A stretch of 64,000 bases of DNA from an uncultured Mailhella sp. Lineage in GTDB: Bacteria > Desulfobacterota > Desulfovibrionia > Desulfovibrionales > Desulfovibrionaceae. Each line of letters opens with the position of its first letter. The first letter of the stretch is position 1. Shown one piece after another: positions 16,637-24,917 of this stretch. The stretch spans positions 73,544 to 137,543 of the forward strand of contig CAJTRG010000005.1 in the NCBI GenBank assembly GCA_910578585.1, in the 5' to 3' direction. Position numbers and translations under genes: made by a program. The notes beneath the pieces are model-generated. The model worked only from the letters and a program-made list of their open reading frames with translations, did not search any database and had not been told where the DNA came from.

Positions 16637-17698
16637 ATGAAACTTATTGCAACACTCAATATACTAATATTGAATCTGGTCTTACTCTTCTCACCAGCAG
16701 CCGGCTATGCTGATGAAGTACAAATTACAACAGCATGGCAAAGCGAACATGAAGCCTTTATCCCCTGGTATGCCAAAAAAATGCAATGGGATAAAGAATT
16801 GGGCATCAGCCTCAAACTGCTCCATTTCCAATCCGGCGACGAAATTGCAAAATCCCTGCACGCAACGGAATGGGCTCTTGCCGGCATTGGCATGAAACCC
16901 GCCCTGACCTCAATCTACGCGCATCAAATGCTCCTCGTCGGCATTGCCAATAACGAATCCAATGCAAATGCTGTGTATGTGCATGAAGACAGCCCCATTT
17001 TAGCCACAAAAGGACAAAATCCAGATTATCCTGACCTTTATGGCTCAAAAGAATCACTGCAAAACAAAACCGTTCTCTATACGCAAAATACGTCTGCGGA
17101 ATTATTGCTCGATGTTTGGCTGAGCCGCTTTGGCTTATCATTGAATGATGTAAAGCTGAAAAGCTTTGACCCGAGAGCTGCCTCAGGTGCATTCAAAGCC
17201 GGTATGGGCGATATTCTCGTTACCTGGTCACCCTTTACCCTTGCCGCCAAGAAAAACGGTTTTACGCAAATTGCCAATGGAAATACTTGCAAGCTTGATC
17301 AATATGTTTTCCTCGTTGCAAATCAGGACTATGCCTCCAAAAACCCTGAACACATTGAAAAAGTTTTGCAAGTATATTTCAAAGGCATTGATTGGATCCA
17401 AAATACACCTAAAGAAGACGTTACCAAAGAATATATTGAATTTTACAAAGAATGGATAGGACAAGACCTTGATATGGAAACAGCGCTGGTGGACTTGGAA
17501 CTGCATGCACTCTATCCGCTTGCCGAGCAGCTCAATATGTTCAAAGTCAATGAAGAAAATCAAAGTATTGTCAAAGAGTTCTTGCTGAAAATGATCAATT
17601 ACTACAATGAACAGGGAAAAATCAAAAACGAAGATTTAGCACGTTTGCAGCGTCTCGACAATGTTTCTGATACGTTTCTTAAAGCAATACACGAATAA
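16637..17698 (+). CDS. Orphan NMT1/TauA-type periplasmic substrate-binding protein
   Basis: A 353-aa protein with a signal peptide (hydrophobic residues 4-22, cleavage near YADE). The mature chain begins EVQITTAWQSEHEAFIPWYA, typical of the ABC binding-protein fold used for taurine, sulfonates, nitrate and thiamin precursors. No ATPase or permease lies beside it, so it either works with a remote ABC transporter or acts as a ligand sensor. It is the last gene of the sigma-54 operon, 18 nt after the amidohydrolase, and a strong stem-loop follows. A link to sulfonate or amino-acid-like compounds is only inferred. Confidence 0.82.
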   Translation: MKLIATLNILILNLVLLFSPAAGYADEVQITTAWQSEHEAFIPWYAKKMQWDKELGISLKLLHFQSGDEIAKSLHATEWALAGIGMKPALTSIYAHQMLLVGIANNESNANAVYVHEDSPILATKGQNPDYPDLYGSKESLQNKTVLYTQNTSAELLLDVWLSRFGLSLNDVKLKSFDPRAASGAFKAGMGDILVTWSPFTLAAKKNGFTQIANGNTCKLDQYVFLVANQDYASKNPEHIEKVLQVYFKGIDWIQNTPKEDVTKEYIEFYKEWIGQDLDMETALVDLELHALYPLAEQLNMFKVNEENQSIVKEFLLKMINYYNEQGKIKNEDLARLQRLDNVSDTFLKAIHE

Positions 17699-17719
17699 AT
17701 TCTTCTCTCACTAAGCACT

Positions 17720-17768
17720 AAAAATCCCCTCTCTGCCTTTGCTTTGCAAATGCAGGGGGGGGATTTTA
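17720..17768. terminator. Bidirectional stem-loop between convergent genes
   Basis: AAAATCCCC at 17721-17729 pairs with GGGGATTTT around 17759-17767, enclosing a looser CTGC/GCAG pairing and an A/T-rich loop. It lies between the end of the sigma-54 operon and the end of the nitroreductase gene and could terminate both. Confidence 0.75.
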
Positions 17769-17794
17769 TGTATATCTTTCTAAAAAATTTAACC

Positions 17795-18325
17795 CTATTC
17801 TGCCCAAAAAACTCTGTTCTCTTTGCGTTTGGCGGCTTTTGGCATATCACCGTCAATATAACCTACAGCGCAATGGCCTATGCCTTCCCATTCTCCTTCC
17901 ACGCCAAGATCTTTCAAAAATTGCTGATATTCAGGCATTTCAAATTCTTCTTTCGCTCTGTGAATCCAAATACTGCCAAGCCCAAGAGAATACGCGGCAA
18001 GCATCATATTCCCCAGCACAAGACTGCCGTCATACACACGATTTTTCCAATCTTTCTCAGCTAAAACAATTAAAATAACAGGCGCACCGTAAAAGGGGTC
18101 AAAATCTTCTTTCCAACCACCGATTTTACAATTTATGGCAGAAAATTTATCGCGCAGTTCCTTGTTTGTCACAGCAATGGTTATTGCTGCCTGCTGCCCC
18201 CTGGCGTTAGCAGCATAGAGCCCTGCTTCAATAATTTGCTCAATGTCAGCTTTTGCCGGCATATCTGCTTTGAAATTGCGAATACTTCTGCGTTCTTTCA
18301 TGGCTTTGATAATATCGTTTATCAT
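17795..18325 (-). CDS. Nitroreductase-family FMN protein
   Basis: A 176-aa flavoprotein. RRSIRNF at residues 12-18 is the FMN-phosphate-contacting signature, and YSLGLGSIWIHRAKEE (about 112-127) is the second conserved segment. These proteins form dimers and reduce nitro compounds, quinones or other electrophiles with NAD(P)H, though many have undefined roles. It ends KRKENRVFWAE. The gene converges on the sigma-54 operon and lies 24 nt downstream of the PD-(D/E)XK gene, possibly in one transcript. Confidence 0.88.
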   Translation of the reverse strand: MINDIIKAMKERRSIRNFKADMPAKADIEQIIEAGLYAANARGQQAAITIAVTNKELRDKFSAINCKIGGWKEDFDPFYGAPVILIVLAEKDWKNRVYDGSLVLGNMMLAAYSLGLGSIWIHRAKEEFEMPEYQQFLKDLGVEGEWEGIGHCAVGYIDGDMPKAAKRKENRVFWAE

Positions 18326-18349
18326 TATTCCTCCTCGTAATCAATGTGC

Positions 18350-19528
18350 TCAATATTGTTCTTTAATTTTTTCTTCTTCTGCACGAATATTTTTTATTAA
18401 ACTTTCAAAATCTCCTTTCATAAACGTATCTATATCATACTCTTTTTGCTCTAAATAATACACTATATATCCCCATTGGCTGGGCTTGCAATCATCTTTT
18501 TTCCCCATTTTTTCCAGAAATTCATCAATTTTCTTTTTATTCTCATCAGAACACCAGTTATAGCTAAATGCCAGATAAAACTGATAAGAATCTCTCATTC
18601 TGTATAATTCATAGTAATAAAAACTATCTCTTTTCCAACCACTTTCGCTTTGATCAACATTTGGAAATAATTTACTTAAATTAAATGATTTGAATCTAAT
18701 AAACATGCCTATCTTATCTGCTTGAAACCACAAAGAATCTTTATCTATTCCTGTATTATATTTTGCCAACCAATCCTTTAAATTTAAATAAATTAATTCC
18801 AATTCAGAACTTTTATGAGTATAAATTAAATCCAACGCTTTTTTATGTTTCATATAAATTTCATTGCATACTTTTTTTATTTCTGTTTCATTCATCATTA
18901 TTTTCCTTTTAATCACTTCTATATAATTATTGATAAATAATTTCACTTCTGCAGTTAATTCAATATGTTTGCAGGCAGTTTCAATAATAGTTTTCATATC
19001 TGTATAGGAAATTGAAAACCACACATCAGGATTGCTTGATTTATTTCCAGACAATGTTAAATACAAATAAAATTGTTTATAGCCACGAAATCTCGTTTCC
19101 ACAATTTCTTTATATCGCTCTAATTGATTATCGTGTTCTCCGGAATAAATTTTATTTTCAATGCAGATAACAATTTTATTTTCATGGGAAACCAGCAGAA
19201 TATCAATATTATTATATTCCCGCAAAACAGAAAAGGAATAACTGTTATTTATAAGCTGACACAATTCATATGCACTCAAAGAGTCGGGCTTTGTGGTGAT
19301 AAATTTAATCAATCCCAGTAAAACCTTATCCCCCAAGCCATGATTTTCATTGGGATCAAGAAGCCAAGCCAACATATTGCTGTGCCGGATTTCAAAATTT
19401 TCAAGTTTTAATACATCAAAAACATTAAATTTAGTTATCCACTGCGAAACGTTATTTAAACAATCAATATCCAGCAAAAAATTTTTTAGAGCTTTTTCTG
19501 TTTCTTCCTGCTCATATGTATCACTCAC
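18350..19528 (-). CDS. PD-(D/E)XK nuclease-superfamily protein (PDDEXK_4-like)
   Basis: A 392-aa protein. It has an early HSNMLAWLLDPNENHGLGD segment and then the nuclease core: IDILLVSHENKIVICIENKI (around residues 100-120) supplies the D...ExK triad, followed by DNQLERYKEIVE. This matches the PDDEXK_4 type of probable DNA nucleases found alone or near defence and mobile genes. It is more AT-rich than its neighbours. The GTG at 19528 is preferred: AAGGAG lies six bases ahead, whereas a TTG at 19534 abuts the Shine-Dalgarno. No methylase or helicase partner is adjacent, so a restriction role is unproven. Confidence 0.7.
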   Translation of the reverse strand: MSDTYEQEETEKALKNFLLDIDCLNNVSQWITKFNVFDVLKLENFEIRHSNMLAWLLDPNENHGLGDKVLLGLIKFITTKPDSLSAYELCQLINNSYSFSVLREYNNIDILLVSHENKIVICIENKIYSGEHDNQLERYKEIVETRFRGYKQFYLYLTLSGNKSSNPDVWFSISYTDMKTIIETACKHIELTAEVKLFINNYIEVIKRKIMMNETEIKKVCNEIYMKHKKALDLIYTHKSSELELIYLNLKDWLAKYNTGIDKDSLWFQADKIGMFIRFKSFNLSKLFPNVDQSESGWKRDSFYYYELYRMRDSYQFYLAFSYNWCSDENKKKIDEFLEKMGKKDDCKPSQWGYIVYYLEQKEYDIDTFMKGDFESLIKNIRAEEEKIKEQY

Positions 19529-19596
19529 AAGCAACTCCTTATAAGATAACGCACGGCATAATAACCTAAAAATCCCCCCAAGTTAAAAGTTTTTGT

Positions 19597-19635
19597 GGGG
19601 GAGTGTGAGGGGAGAACTTTTGCAAAAGTTCCCCC
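19597..19635. repeat. GC-rich palindromic intergenic repeat, copy 1
   Basis: A GGGGGAGTGTGAGGGGA block runs into a perfect 18-bp palindrome (19614-19631) flanked by G and C runs. A related GGGGGAATGAGGGGA...TCCCCC structure occurs at 38898-38923. It sits downstream of sdaA and upstream of the nuclease gene and may terminate sdaA transcription; the shared G-rich head suggests a dispersed palindromic family. Confidence 0.5.
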
Positions 19636-19655
19636 TCGCAAAAAATATCAAAACA

Positions 19656-21074
19656 CTAACAATTAACCATGGAGACCGCGAGACCGCCGAGGGAGGTTTC
19701 CTTGAATTTGGCATTCATTTCCCTGCCTGTTTCGCCCATGGCTTCAATGACGGAATCAAGGCTGACTCTATGGCTTGCCGGATCTTCTGAAATGGCGAGC
19801 AAGAAGGCATTATAGGCTTTGACAGCGCCCACGGCGTTGCGCTCAATGCAGGGGATTTGCACATAACCGCCCACAGGGTCACAGGTCAGACCCAAATGGT
19901 GTTCAAGGGCAACTTCAGCGGCATTTGCCGTATACACGGCATTGAAGCCGCGGGCATGGGTCAGCATGGCTGCAGCCATGGCAGAAGCAACGCCCACTTC
20001 GCCCTGACAGCCCACTTCCGCCCCGGCAATGGCGGCATTATGCTTAGCCAAAAAGCCGATTGCCACAGCAGCCAAAAAGCCTTCGCGCACTGCCCTATCC
20101 CCAATATGCATATCATAGCGCATGGCATAGAGAAGCGCCGGCAAAACCCCGGACGCTCCGCAGGTGGGCGTGGTGACAATGACGCCGCCGTCGGCATTTT
20201 CTTCAGCTGTTGCCATGGCATAGGCATTCAAGTTCGTTAAAAAACGTTCATGGGCAATATTGTGTTTCTGTGCCTTTTCATAGAGCATACACGCCTTTCT
20301 CTGCACATTCAGAGTTCCCGGCAAAACACCTTCTTTCACCAGCCCGCGCTTTACGCCCATAATCATGGTTTCAATGAGCTCATCCAAATATCGCAAAATC
20401 GCTACCCGGGATTTGCCGGTAATTGCTGTTTCATTATCCAGCAAAAGTTCGTGCATGGTCAGCCCGGTTTGCTCAAGACGGCGCTGCAAATCACGCATAC
20501 TCTGATAGGGGTGAATGGGCTTGCCGAAAGTCGGGGCCTTCCAGCCTTTCCACTGGATAAAGCCGCCGCCCACAGAATAATATTCCCGCTCAAAAAGCGT
20601 CTCACCTTCTGTATCCATGAGCGCAATCACCAGCGTATTATTATAGGGAAAATCATGGACTACATTATCATAAATCACATTGTGCAAAGAAAGGGTAATC
20701 GGAATTTCGCCAAGCATCTGCGTATACTTTTCATCAGGATTATTGCTGATTTCCTTGAGCAGACCCGCCGGGCATTTTTCCGGACTGTGCCCCAAAAGCC
20801 CTGCCAAAACCGCCGCGCACGTGCCATGGCCTTTGCCGGTGGCGCTCAGTGAGCCGTATAGACGCACCAGAAAATGATTGGGCTTTTTCTGAAAAGAAGG
20901 AAGTTTCTCACGGCACAGGGACAAAAATTCATAGCCGGCTTTCATGGGCCCAATGGTATGGGAACTGGAAGGGCCGGGGCCGCATTTCAATAACTCAAAA
21001 ATACTGGTTTCCACGGGCGCAACCACCAGACTGCGCTTTTTCTGTTCCTGCAAAAGTTTATTCAGGGCAGCCAT
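19656..21074 (-). CDS. sdaA: L-serine dehydratase, iron-sulfur, single-chain
   Basis: The enzyme deaminates L-serine to pyruvate and ammonia. The 472-aa chain contains both domains of the iron-sulfur family: an N-terminal beta-domain with KCGPGPSSSHTIGP (near 30-45), and a C-terminal alpha-domain with the cluster cysteines in TTPTCGASGVLPALL, GAEVGCQGEVGVA and LTCDPVGGYVQIPC. The ATG at 21074 is chosen for the GGAGG eight bases before it; the frame extends four codons upstream through the Shine-Dalgarno. It is transcribed alone, following the ybaB terminator. Confidence 0.95.
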   Translation of the reverse strand: MAALNKLLQEQKKRSLVVAPVETSIFELLKCGPGPSSSHTIGPMKAGYEFLSLCREKLPSFQKKPNHFLVRLYGSLSATGKGHGTCAAVLAGLLGHSPEKCPAGLLKEISNNPDEKYTQMLGEIPITLSLHNVIYDNVVHDFPYNNTLVIALMDTEGETLFEREYYSVGGGFIQWKGWKAPTFGKPIHPYQSMRDLQRRLEQTGLTMHELLLDNETAITGKSRVAILRYLDELIETMIMGVKRGLVKEGVLPGTLNVQRKACMLYEKAQKHNIAHERFLTNLNAYAMATAEENADGGVIVTTPTCGASGVLPALLYAMRYDMHIGDRAVREGFLAAVAIGFLAKHNAAIAGAEVGCQGEVGVASAMAAAMLTHARGFNAVYTANAAEVALEHHLGLTCDPVGGYVQIPCIERNAVGAVKAYNAFLLAISEDPASHRVSLDSVIEAMGETGREMNAKFKETSLGGLAVSMVNC

Positions 21075-21130
21075 AAAGACCTCCATTTATTATAGCACAG
21101 GGCCGTATGTACTTTTTCTTTGTATACAAC

Positions 21131-21158
21131 AAAAAAGGCTGTTCGTAAACAGCCTTTT
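21131..21158 (-). terminator. Rho-independent terminator downstream of ybaB
   Basis: AAAAAGGCTGTT and AACAGCCTTTTT pair around a four-base loop, giving a terminator for the leftward ilvE-dnaX-ybaB unit. It is symmetrical enough to act in both directions. Confidence 0.85.
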
Positions 21159-21210
21159 TCTCTTCGCATATTATATGTATGCAAAGCAAATATACTAACA
21201 GTGCAAAATA

Positions 21211-21516
21211 TTAGAACATTCCGGGAATTTTAATGCCGCCGGTAATTCTGGAAACTTCGCGTTCCATATCAGCTTTGGCAATGCGGTTTGCTTCATTCAC
21301 AGCGCTGACAATAAGGTCTTGCAGCATTTCAACATCGCCGGTTACTTCCGGAGAAATGGTGATGGATTTCAATTCATTTTTGCCGTTGACGCTTACTTTA
21401 ACCATGCCGCCGCCAGCGCTTGCTTCCACAACGCGTTCAGCCATTTCTGCCTGTAATTTTGCCATCTTATTTTGCATAACTTGTGCCTGGCGCACTAAAT
21501 CATTCATGTTTTTCAA
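21211..21516 (-). CDS. ybaB: YbaB/EbfC nucleoid-associated protein
   Basis: A 101-aa DNA-binding protein of the YbaB/EbfC family, which forms tweezer-like dimers on DNA. It has an N-terminal coiled helix (NDLVRQAQVMQNKMAKLQAEM), the VSVNGKNELKSITISPEV strand region and the conserved C-terminal helix VNEANRIAKADMEREV. The start is probably TTG at 21516, which has AAGGAG seven bases upstream; the first ATG is three codons later and too far from it. It follows dnaX by 11 nt, the classical dnaX-ybaB arrangement. recR is not adjacent. Confidence 0.93.
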   Translation of the reverse strand: MKNMNDLVRQAQVMQNKMAKLQAEMAERVVEASAGGGMVKVSVNGKNELKSITISPEVTGDVEMLQDLIVSAVNEANRIAKADMEREVSRITGGIKIPGMF

Positions 21517-21527
21517 GGTAATACTCC

Positions 21528-22517
21528 TTAATTTTTTCTGTCATGTTTGATGTCGTAACATCTGTATATTTCAGCCCCAAATTCCTTCATAAGCATTTGG
21601 ATTTGTGGATTATTTGAAGCTTTTTCACGCAATTTTTCATCGCTGACCAGTTCATAGGCAACAATGGTAACCTGTATTTTAACTTCTCTTCCCAGAAAAG
21701 TACAGAGCAAGTTTTCCAACTGGCTTTTGACCTTATTGAAAATAGTTGCCTGCGGCCCGGAACTCACTTTGACATGGCAATTTTCTTTAGTCAAAACAAC
21801 TTTGAGTCCCTGCATGAGCGGAATATATTCTATCGGAAAATCGTGTTCTTCGCAATAGGCTAAAAATGCCTGCCAATCAAGGGCTTCCTTTTCTTCCTCG
21901 GGAATGGCATTTTCATCAAACAAATTATGAACAAAAGAAGTATCCGCATTTTGTGAGGTGGCAATCCGTTCCTCGTCTTCTGAATAATCAGGGGAATAAT
22001 CCAGCTGTGCAAAATCTTCAAGGGTCGCATGAATAATATTAACAGCGTCCACAGGCACAATCTTTTCTTTTGGCGGAGTAAATTCCCGCTGCTGGTTTTC
22101 AGCCTGTGCTCTTTGCGCTTCTAAAATTTTTTGCTGGAAACGATTTTTGACTTCTTTTGCCGGCTCTTTAATCGTTTCTTTTACTGTATCTTTTGAAGTT
22201 TCAAAAGCCGGACGAGACATGGGCTCATTTTCCAAGACCGGCGGAACAAAACGTTTTTTCTCTGTTTGCGGAGCTGAAGCAACAGAAGCAACGGGGGCTT
22301 CTGCCTTTTTCTCACTCGCAAAAGAAGGCTCAAAAAATTCTTCGGAAGCTGTACTTTTCTCTTCCTGAACAAGCTCTTTTGGACTTACTGCCTGAACAGG
22401 ATGTTCCTGGCGAGGATTTTCTTTTACAGAAATATTCTCATCTCGCTCGTTTTCCAGTGGAAGTGCCGTTCTTGCCCCTATTTGTACAAGATTTTTCTTG
22501 TCAGGGGCAGCTACTCC
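21528..22517 (-). CDS. dnaX: Tau-specific C-terminal extension of DnaX, read in the -1 frame
   Basis: After a -1 slip at the G5 run (22516-22520), the frame stays open for 329 codons to 21528, making a full product of about 714 aa. The first ~190 residues are Pro/Glu/Lys-rich linker; the rest (from about EALDWQAFLAYCEEHDFPIE) is a folded domain ending near EFGAEIYRCYDIK. It corresponds in position to the tau region that binds DnaB helicase and DnaE polymerase. Its long, coding-like and intact sequence argues against decay. There is no good independent start: the first in-frame TTG, at 22235, lacks a convincing Shine-Dalgarno. Confidence 0.75.
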   Translation of the reverse strand, partial: GVAAPDKKNLVQIGARTALPLENERDENISVKENPRQEHPVQAVSPKELVQEEKSTASEEFFEPSFASEKKAEAPVASVASAPQTEKKRFVPPVLENEPMSRPAFETSKDTVKETIKEPAKEVKNRFQQKILEAQRAQAENQQREFTPPKEKIVPVDAVNIIHATLEDFAQLDYSPDYSEDEERIATSQNADTSFVHNLFDENAIPEEEKEALDWQAFLAYCEEHDFPIEYIPLMQGLKVVLTKENCHVKVSSGPQATIFNKVKSQLENLLCTFLGREVKIQVTIVAYELVSDEKLREKASNNPQIQMLMKEFGAEIYRCYDIKHDRKN

Positions 22518-22520
22518 CCC
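22474..22520 (-). promoter_or_regulatory. Candidate -1 ribosomal frameshift site of dnaX with 3' stem-loop
   Basis: In the zero frame the message reads CTG GGG GAG TAG. The P-site Gly-tRNA on GGG can slip one base back onto GGG in the G5 run, bypassing the TAG. Beginning five bases after the slip sequence plus stop region, GCCCCT (22503-22508) pairs with AGGGGC (22474-22479), and inside it ACAAG pairs with CTTGT. Slip site, stop and a stem-loop at this distance are the usual parts of bacterial -1 frameshifting. Transcriptional slippage on G5 or a one-base sequence error would also explain the arrangement. Confidence 0.65.
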
Positions 22521-23671
22521 AGTTTGCCGTCACTTTTCTCAGGCAACATCACATTCTCAAGGGGCAGCAGCCGCGGCAGCAGCGTCAAATTCAACAGGAG
22601 TAATTCAAGGGCGGACGCCGGCTCATAACTTTGCAAAATACGGCGCTGGTTTTCTAAAATCATTTGCCAGCCGGCATGCAAAAATGCTGTGGAGAAATAA
22701 CTTGCCTGCTCTTCAAGGCGCACCACTTCGCGCAGCGGCAAATCTGCAAGCACATCTTTGCCAGCTTCTTTGAGCACAAATAAATTCCGCAAAAGGCGTG
22801 TCAACTCCCCTAAGAAGAAGCCAATATCAATGCCTTCTGCCAAAATATCGCGCACCAGCATGGTGGTTTTCGCCACATCCTGATTTTGCATAGCCTGCAA
22901 AAGCCTATCCATAACCTCAATGCCTGCAAGCCCAAGGGTTTGACGCACAATGCGGCTTTCCAGTTTATAGCCTTCAATATCATTGGGAGAAAGGGCAAGG
23001 CATTGTCCCAAGAGAGACATGGCATCACGCACACTGCCCATGGCGCGGCGCGCAATCAGCGAAATGGCATCATCTTCATAGGCAATTTGTTCATTTTTCA
23101 GAACTTTTGCCAAATGCTGCTCAATATTTTGCTCAGGAACCTGTTTAAAGACATAGAGCTGACAGCGGCTCAAAATGGTAATGGGAAATTTATGCTGTTC
23201 TGTGGTCGCGAGAATAAAGACAACACCGCGGGGCGGCTCTTCCAATGTTTTCAAAAGCGCATTGAAAGCTTCCTTGGTCAGCATGTGCGCTTCGTCAATG
23301 ATAATAACTTTATAGCGCCCTTCTAAGGGAGAATAGCCCACAGAATCGCGAAGTTTACGGACATCGTCAATACCGCGGTTTGACGCGCCGTCGATTTCAA
23401 CCACGTCCACAAATGCCCCCTGGGTGATACGCCTGCACGCTTCGCATTCGTTGCAGGGTTCACCCGTTGGGGCATGGACGCAATTCAGGGCTTTGGCAAA
23501 AATTCTCGCGAGCGTGGTTTTCCCAACACCGCGCGTTCCGCTGAGTAGATAGGCAGGCGCAACTTTATCCTGCGCTGCCGCAAGAGAAAGCACTTTTTTG
23601 ACTGTATCCTGCCCAACAACTTCTGCAAAGGTTTGCGGACGATATTTTGCTGCAAGAGAAATATTTGCCAT
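22511..23671 (-). CDS. dnaX: DNA polymerase III clamp-loader subunit, gamma-like zero-frame product
   Basis: The zero-frame product is 386 aa and carries the complete AAA+ ATPase and collar domains: Walker A GTRGVGKTT (near 44-52), four zinc-module cysteines (a single Cys, then CNECEAC), Walker B VIIIDEAHML and sensor 1/SRC ILSRCQLYVF. It ends at TAG right after the collar region, close to where the Escherichia coli gamma form ends. The ATG at 23671 is chosen because MANISLAAKYRPQTF is the usual N-terminus. The gene lies 15 nt after ilvE and 11 nt before ybaB when the -1 extension is included. Confidence 0.93.
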   Translation of the reverse strand: MANISLAAKYRPQTFAEVVGQDTVKKVLSLAAAQDKVAPAYLLSGTRGVGKTTLARIFAKALNCVHAPTGEPCNECEACRRITQGAFVDVVEIDGASNRGIDDVRKLRDSVGYSPLEGRYKVIIIDEAHMLTKEAFNALLKTLEEPPRGVVFILATTEQHKFPITILSRCQLYVFKQVPEQNIEQHLAKVLKNEQIAYEDDAISLIARRAMGSVRDAMSLLGQCLALSPNDIEGYKLESRIVRQTLGLAGIEVMDRLLQAMQNQDVAKTTMLVRDILAEGIDIGFFLGELTRLLRNLFVLKEAGKDVLADLPLREVVRLEEQASYFSTAFLHAGWQMILENQRRILQSYEPASALELLLLNLTLLPRLLPLENVMLPEKSDGKLGE

Positions 23672-23686
23672 AAACAACCTGTAAAA

Positions 23687-24616
23687 TTAGAAAGTATACG
23701 GAGTAAGCCAATCCTGATATTTTGGATTGGTGCCTTGTACTATTTTGAAGAATTCCTGCTGCAAATGTTTGGTAACATCGCCGGCTCTGCCTTTGCCGAT
23801 GGTACGGCGGTCAACTTCACGCACAGGGGTTACTTCGGCAGCAGTACCGCTGAAGAAGACTTCATCAGCGCAGTAGAGTTCATCACGGGTAAATTGTGTT
23901 TCCACAACTTCATAGCCCAAATCTTTGGCAAGCGTAATCACACTGCCTCTATTGATACCTTCAAGAATTGAAGTAAGAGGAGTTGTTTTAATGGTTTTGC
24001 CGCGAACAATAAAGACGTTTTCGCCGGTAGCTTCGGAGACAAAGCCGTTGGTATCAAGCATCAGCGCTTCATCATAACCGTCCTGCACTGCTTCAACTTT
24101 AGCAAGCACAGAGTTTACATAGTTGCCGCAGGCTTTTGCTTTGCCCATAAGGGTGTTTGGATGAATACGGCTGAAAGAACTTGTCTTTACGCGAACGCCC
24201 AAATCAAGAGCTTCTTTACCAAGATAAGCGCCCCAGCTCCATACCGCGATAATGGTATTGATTGGGTTATCGCCCGGATAGACGCCAAGTCCGCCGTAGC
24301 CCACAAAGCTCAAAGGGCGGATATAGGCAGATTCCATCTTGTTGGCAACAAGGGTATCAAGAGTAGCTTTGCAAAGTTCATCCACAGTATAAGGACAAGG
24401 CAAAGCTAAAATTTTTGCAGAATTGAGCATACGTGTTATATGATCACGAAGTCGGAAAACGGCGGATTGACCATTTGCACACTTGTACGCGCGGATGCCT
24501 TCAAAATAACCAGTACCGTAATGCAAGCCATGAGTAAGAACGTGAATTTTAGCTTCATCCCAGGGAACAAGTTTCCCATCAAACCAGATAAATGGGGTTG
24601 GTTCTAATCCTGCCAT
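23687..24616 (-). CDS. ilvE: Branched-chain amino-acid aminotransferase
   Basis: A PLP fold-type IV transaminase for Leu, Ile and Val, 309 aa. Visible elements are the N-terminal FIWFDGKLVPWDEAKIHVLT, LHYGTGYFEGIRAY, the PLP Lys in GKAKACGNYVNSVLA and the cofactor-cup segment EVFFSGTAAEVTPV. The ATG at 24616 is supported by GGAGG; the in-frame codon eight positions upstream is not. A strong promoter lies about 40 nt upstream. It is the first gene of an apparent ilvE-dnaX-ybaB transcript. Confidence 0.95.
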   Translation of the reverse strand: MAGLEPTPFIWFDGKLVPWDEAKIHVLTHGLHYGTGYFEGIRAYKCANGQSAVFRLRDHITRMLNSAKILALPCPYTVDELCKATLDTLVANKMESAYIRPLSFVGYGGLGVYPGDNPINTIIAVWSWGAYLGKEALDLGVRVKTSSFSRIHPNTLMGKAKACGNYVNSVLAKVEAVQDGYDEALMLDTNGFVSEATGENVFIVRGKTIKTTPLTSILEGINRGSVITLAKDLGYEVVETQFTRDELYCADEVFFSGTAAEVTPVREVDRRTIGKGRAGDVTKHLQQEFFKIVQGTNPKYQDWLTPYTF

Positions 24617-24663
24617 AATTTTTCCTCCAACATACAGCATGAATATTAATTGTACGATGAGAA

Positions 24664-24692
24664 ACTATACGTCTCAAGCTGCTCATGGTCAA
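24664..24692 (-). promoter_or_regulatory. Sigma-70 promoter of ilvE inside a 7-bp inverted repeat
   Basis: On the minus strand TTGACC (24687-24692) and TATAGT (24664-24669) are exactly 17 nt apart. GTACGAT at 24652-24658 and ATCGTAC at 24701-24707 flank the promoter symmetrically, near the expected start and just upstream of -35. Confidence 0.7.
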
Positions 24693-24917
24693 GTATTATT
24701 ATCGTACCCTAAAAATATTTATGAATATTTTTCTGTTTTTACAATTTTGTCTTTTTATTGAAAAAATATGAAAATGAGAGAAACAAAACTAAAATTTTGC
24801 AAAAAATTAACACTGTTATCTTCTTTTTTTCCTTGCAGAATGCTAAAAACTTTGCTAAAAAATTGTTTTCCATTTAACAACTGTTCACAACAATTAACCG
24901 TATGCATGGGAGATAAA

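Noticed and set aside
21528..22235. Separate gene starting at the TTG at 22235 in the tau region
   Set aside because: The frame is open far upstream to the G5 slip site and encodes a continuous linker; no credible ribosome site precedes the TTG, so it is the tau extension of dnaX.
24617..24917. Possible purine riboswitch ahead of the NCS2 permease
   Set aside because: None of the conserved core of purine aptamers is present; the only clear dyad there belongs to the ilvE promoter on the other strand.
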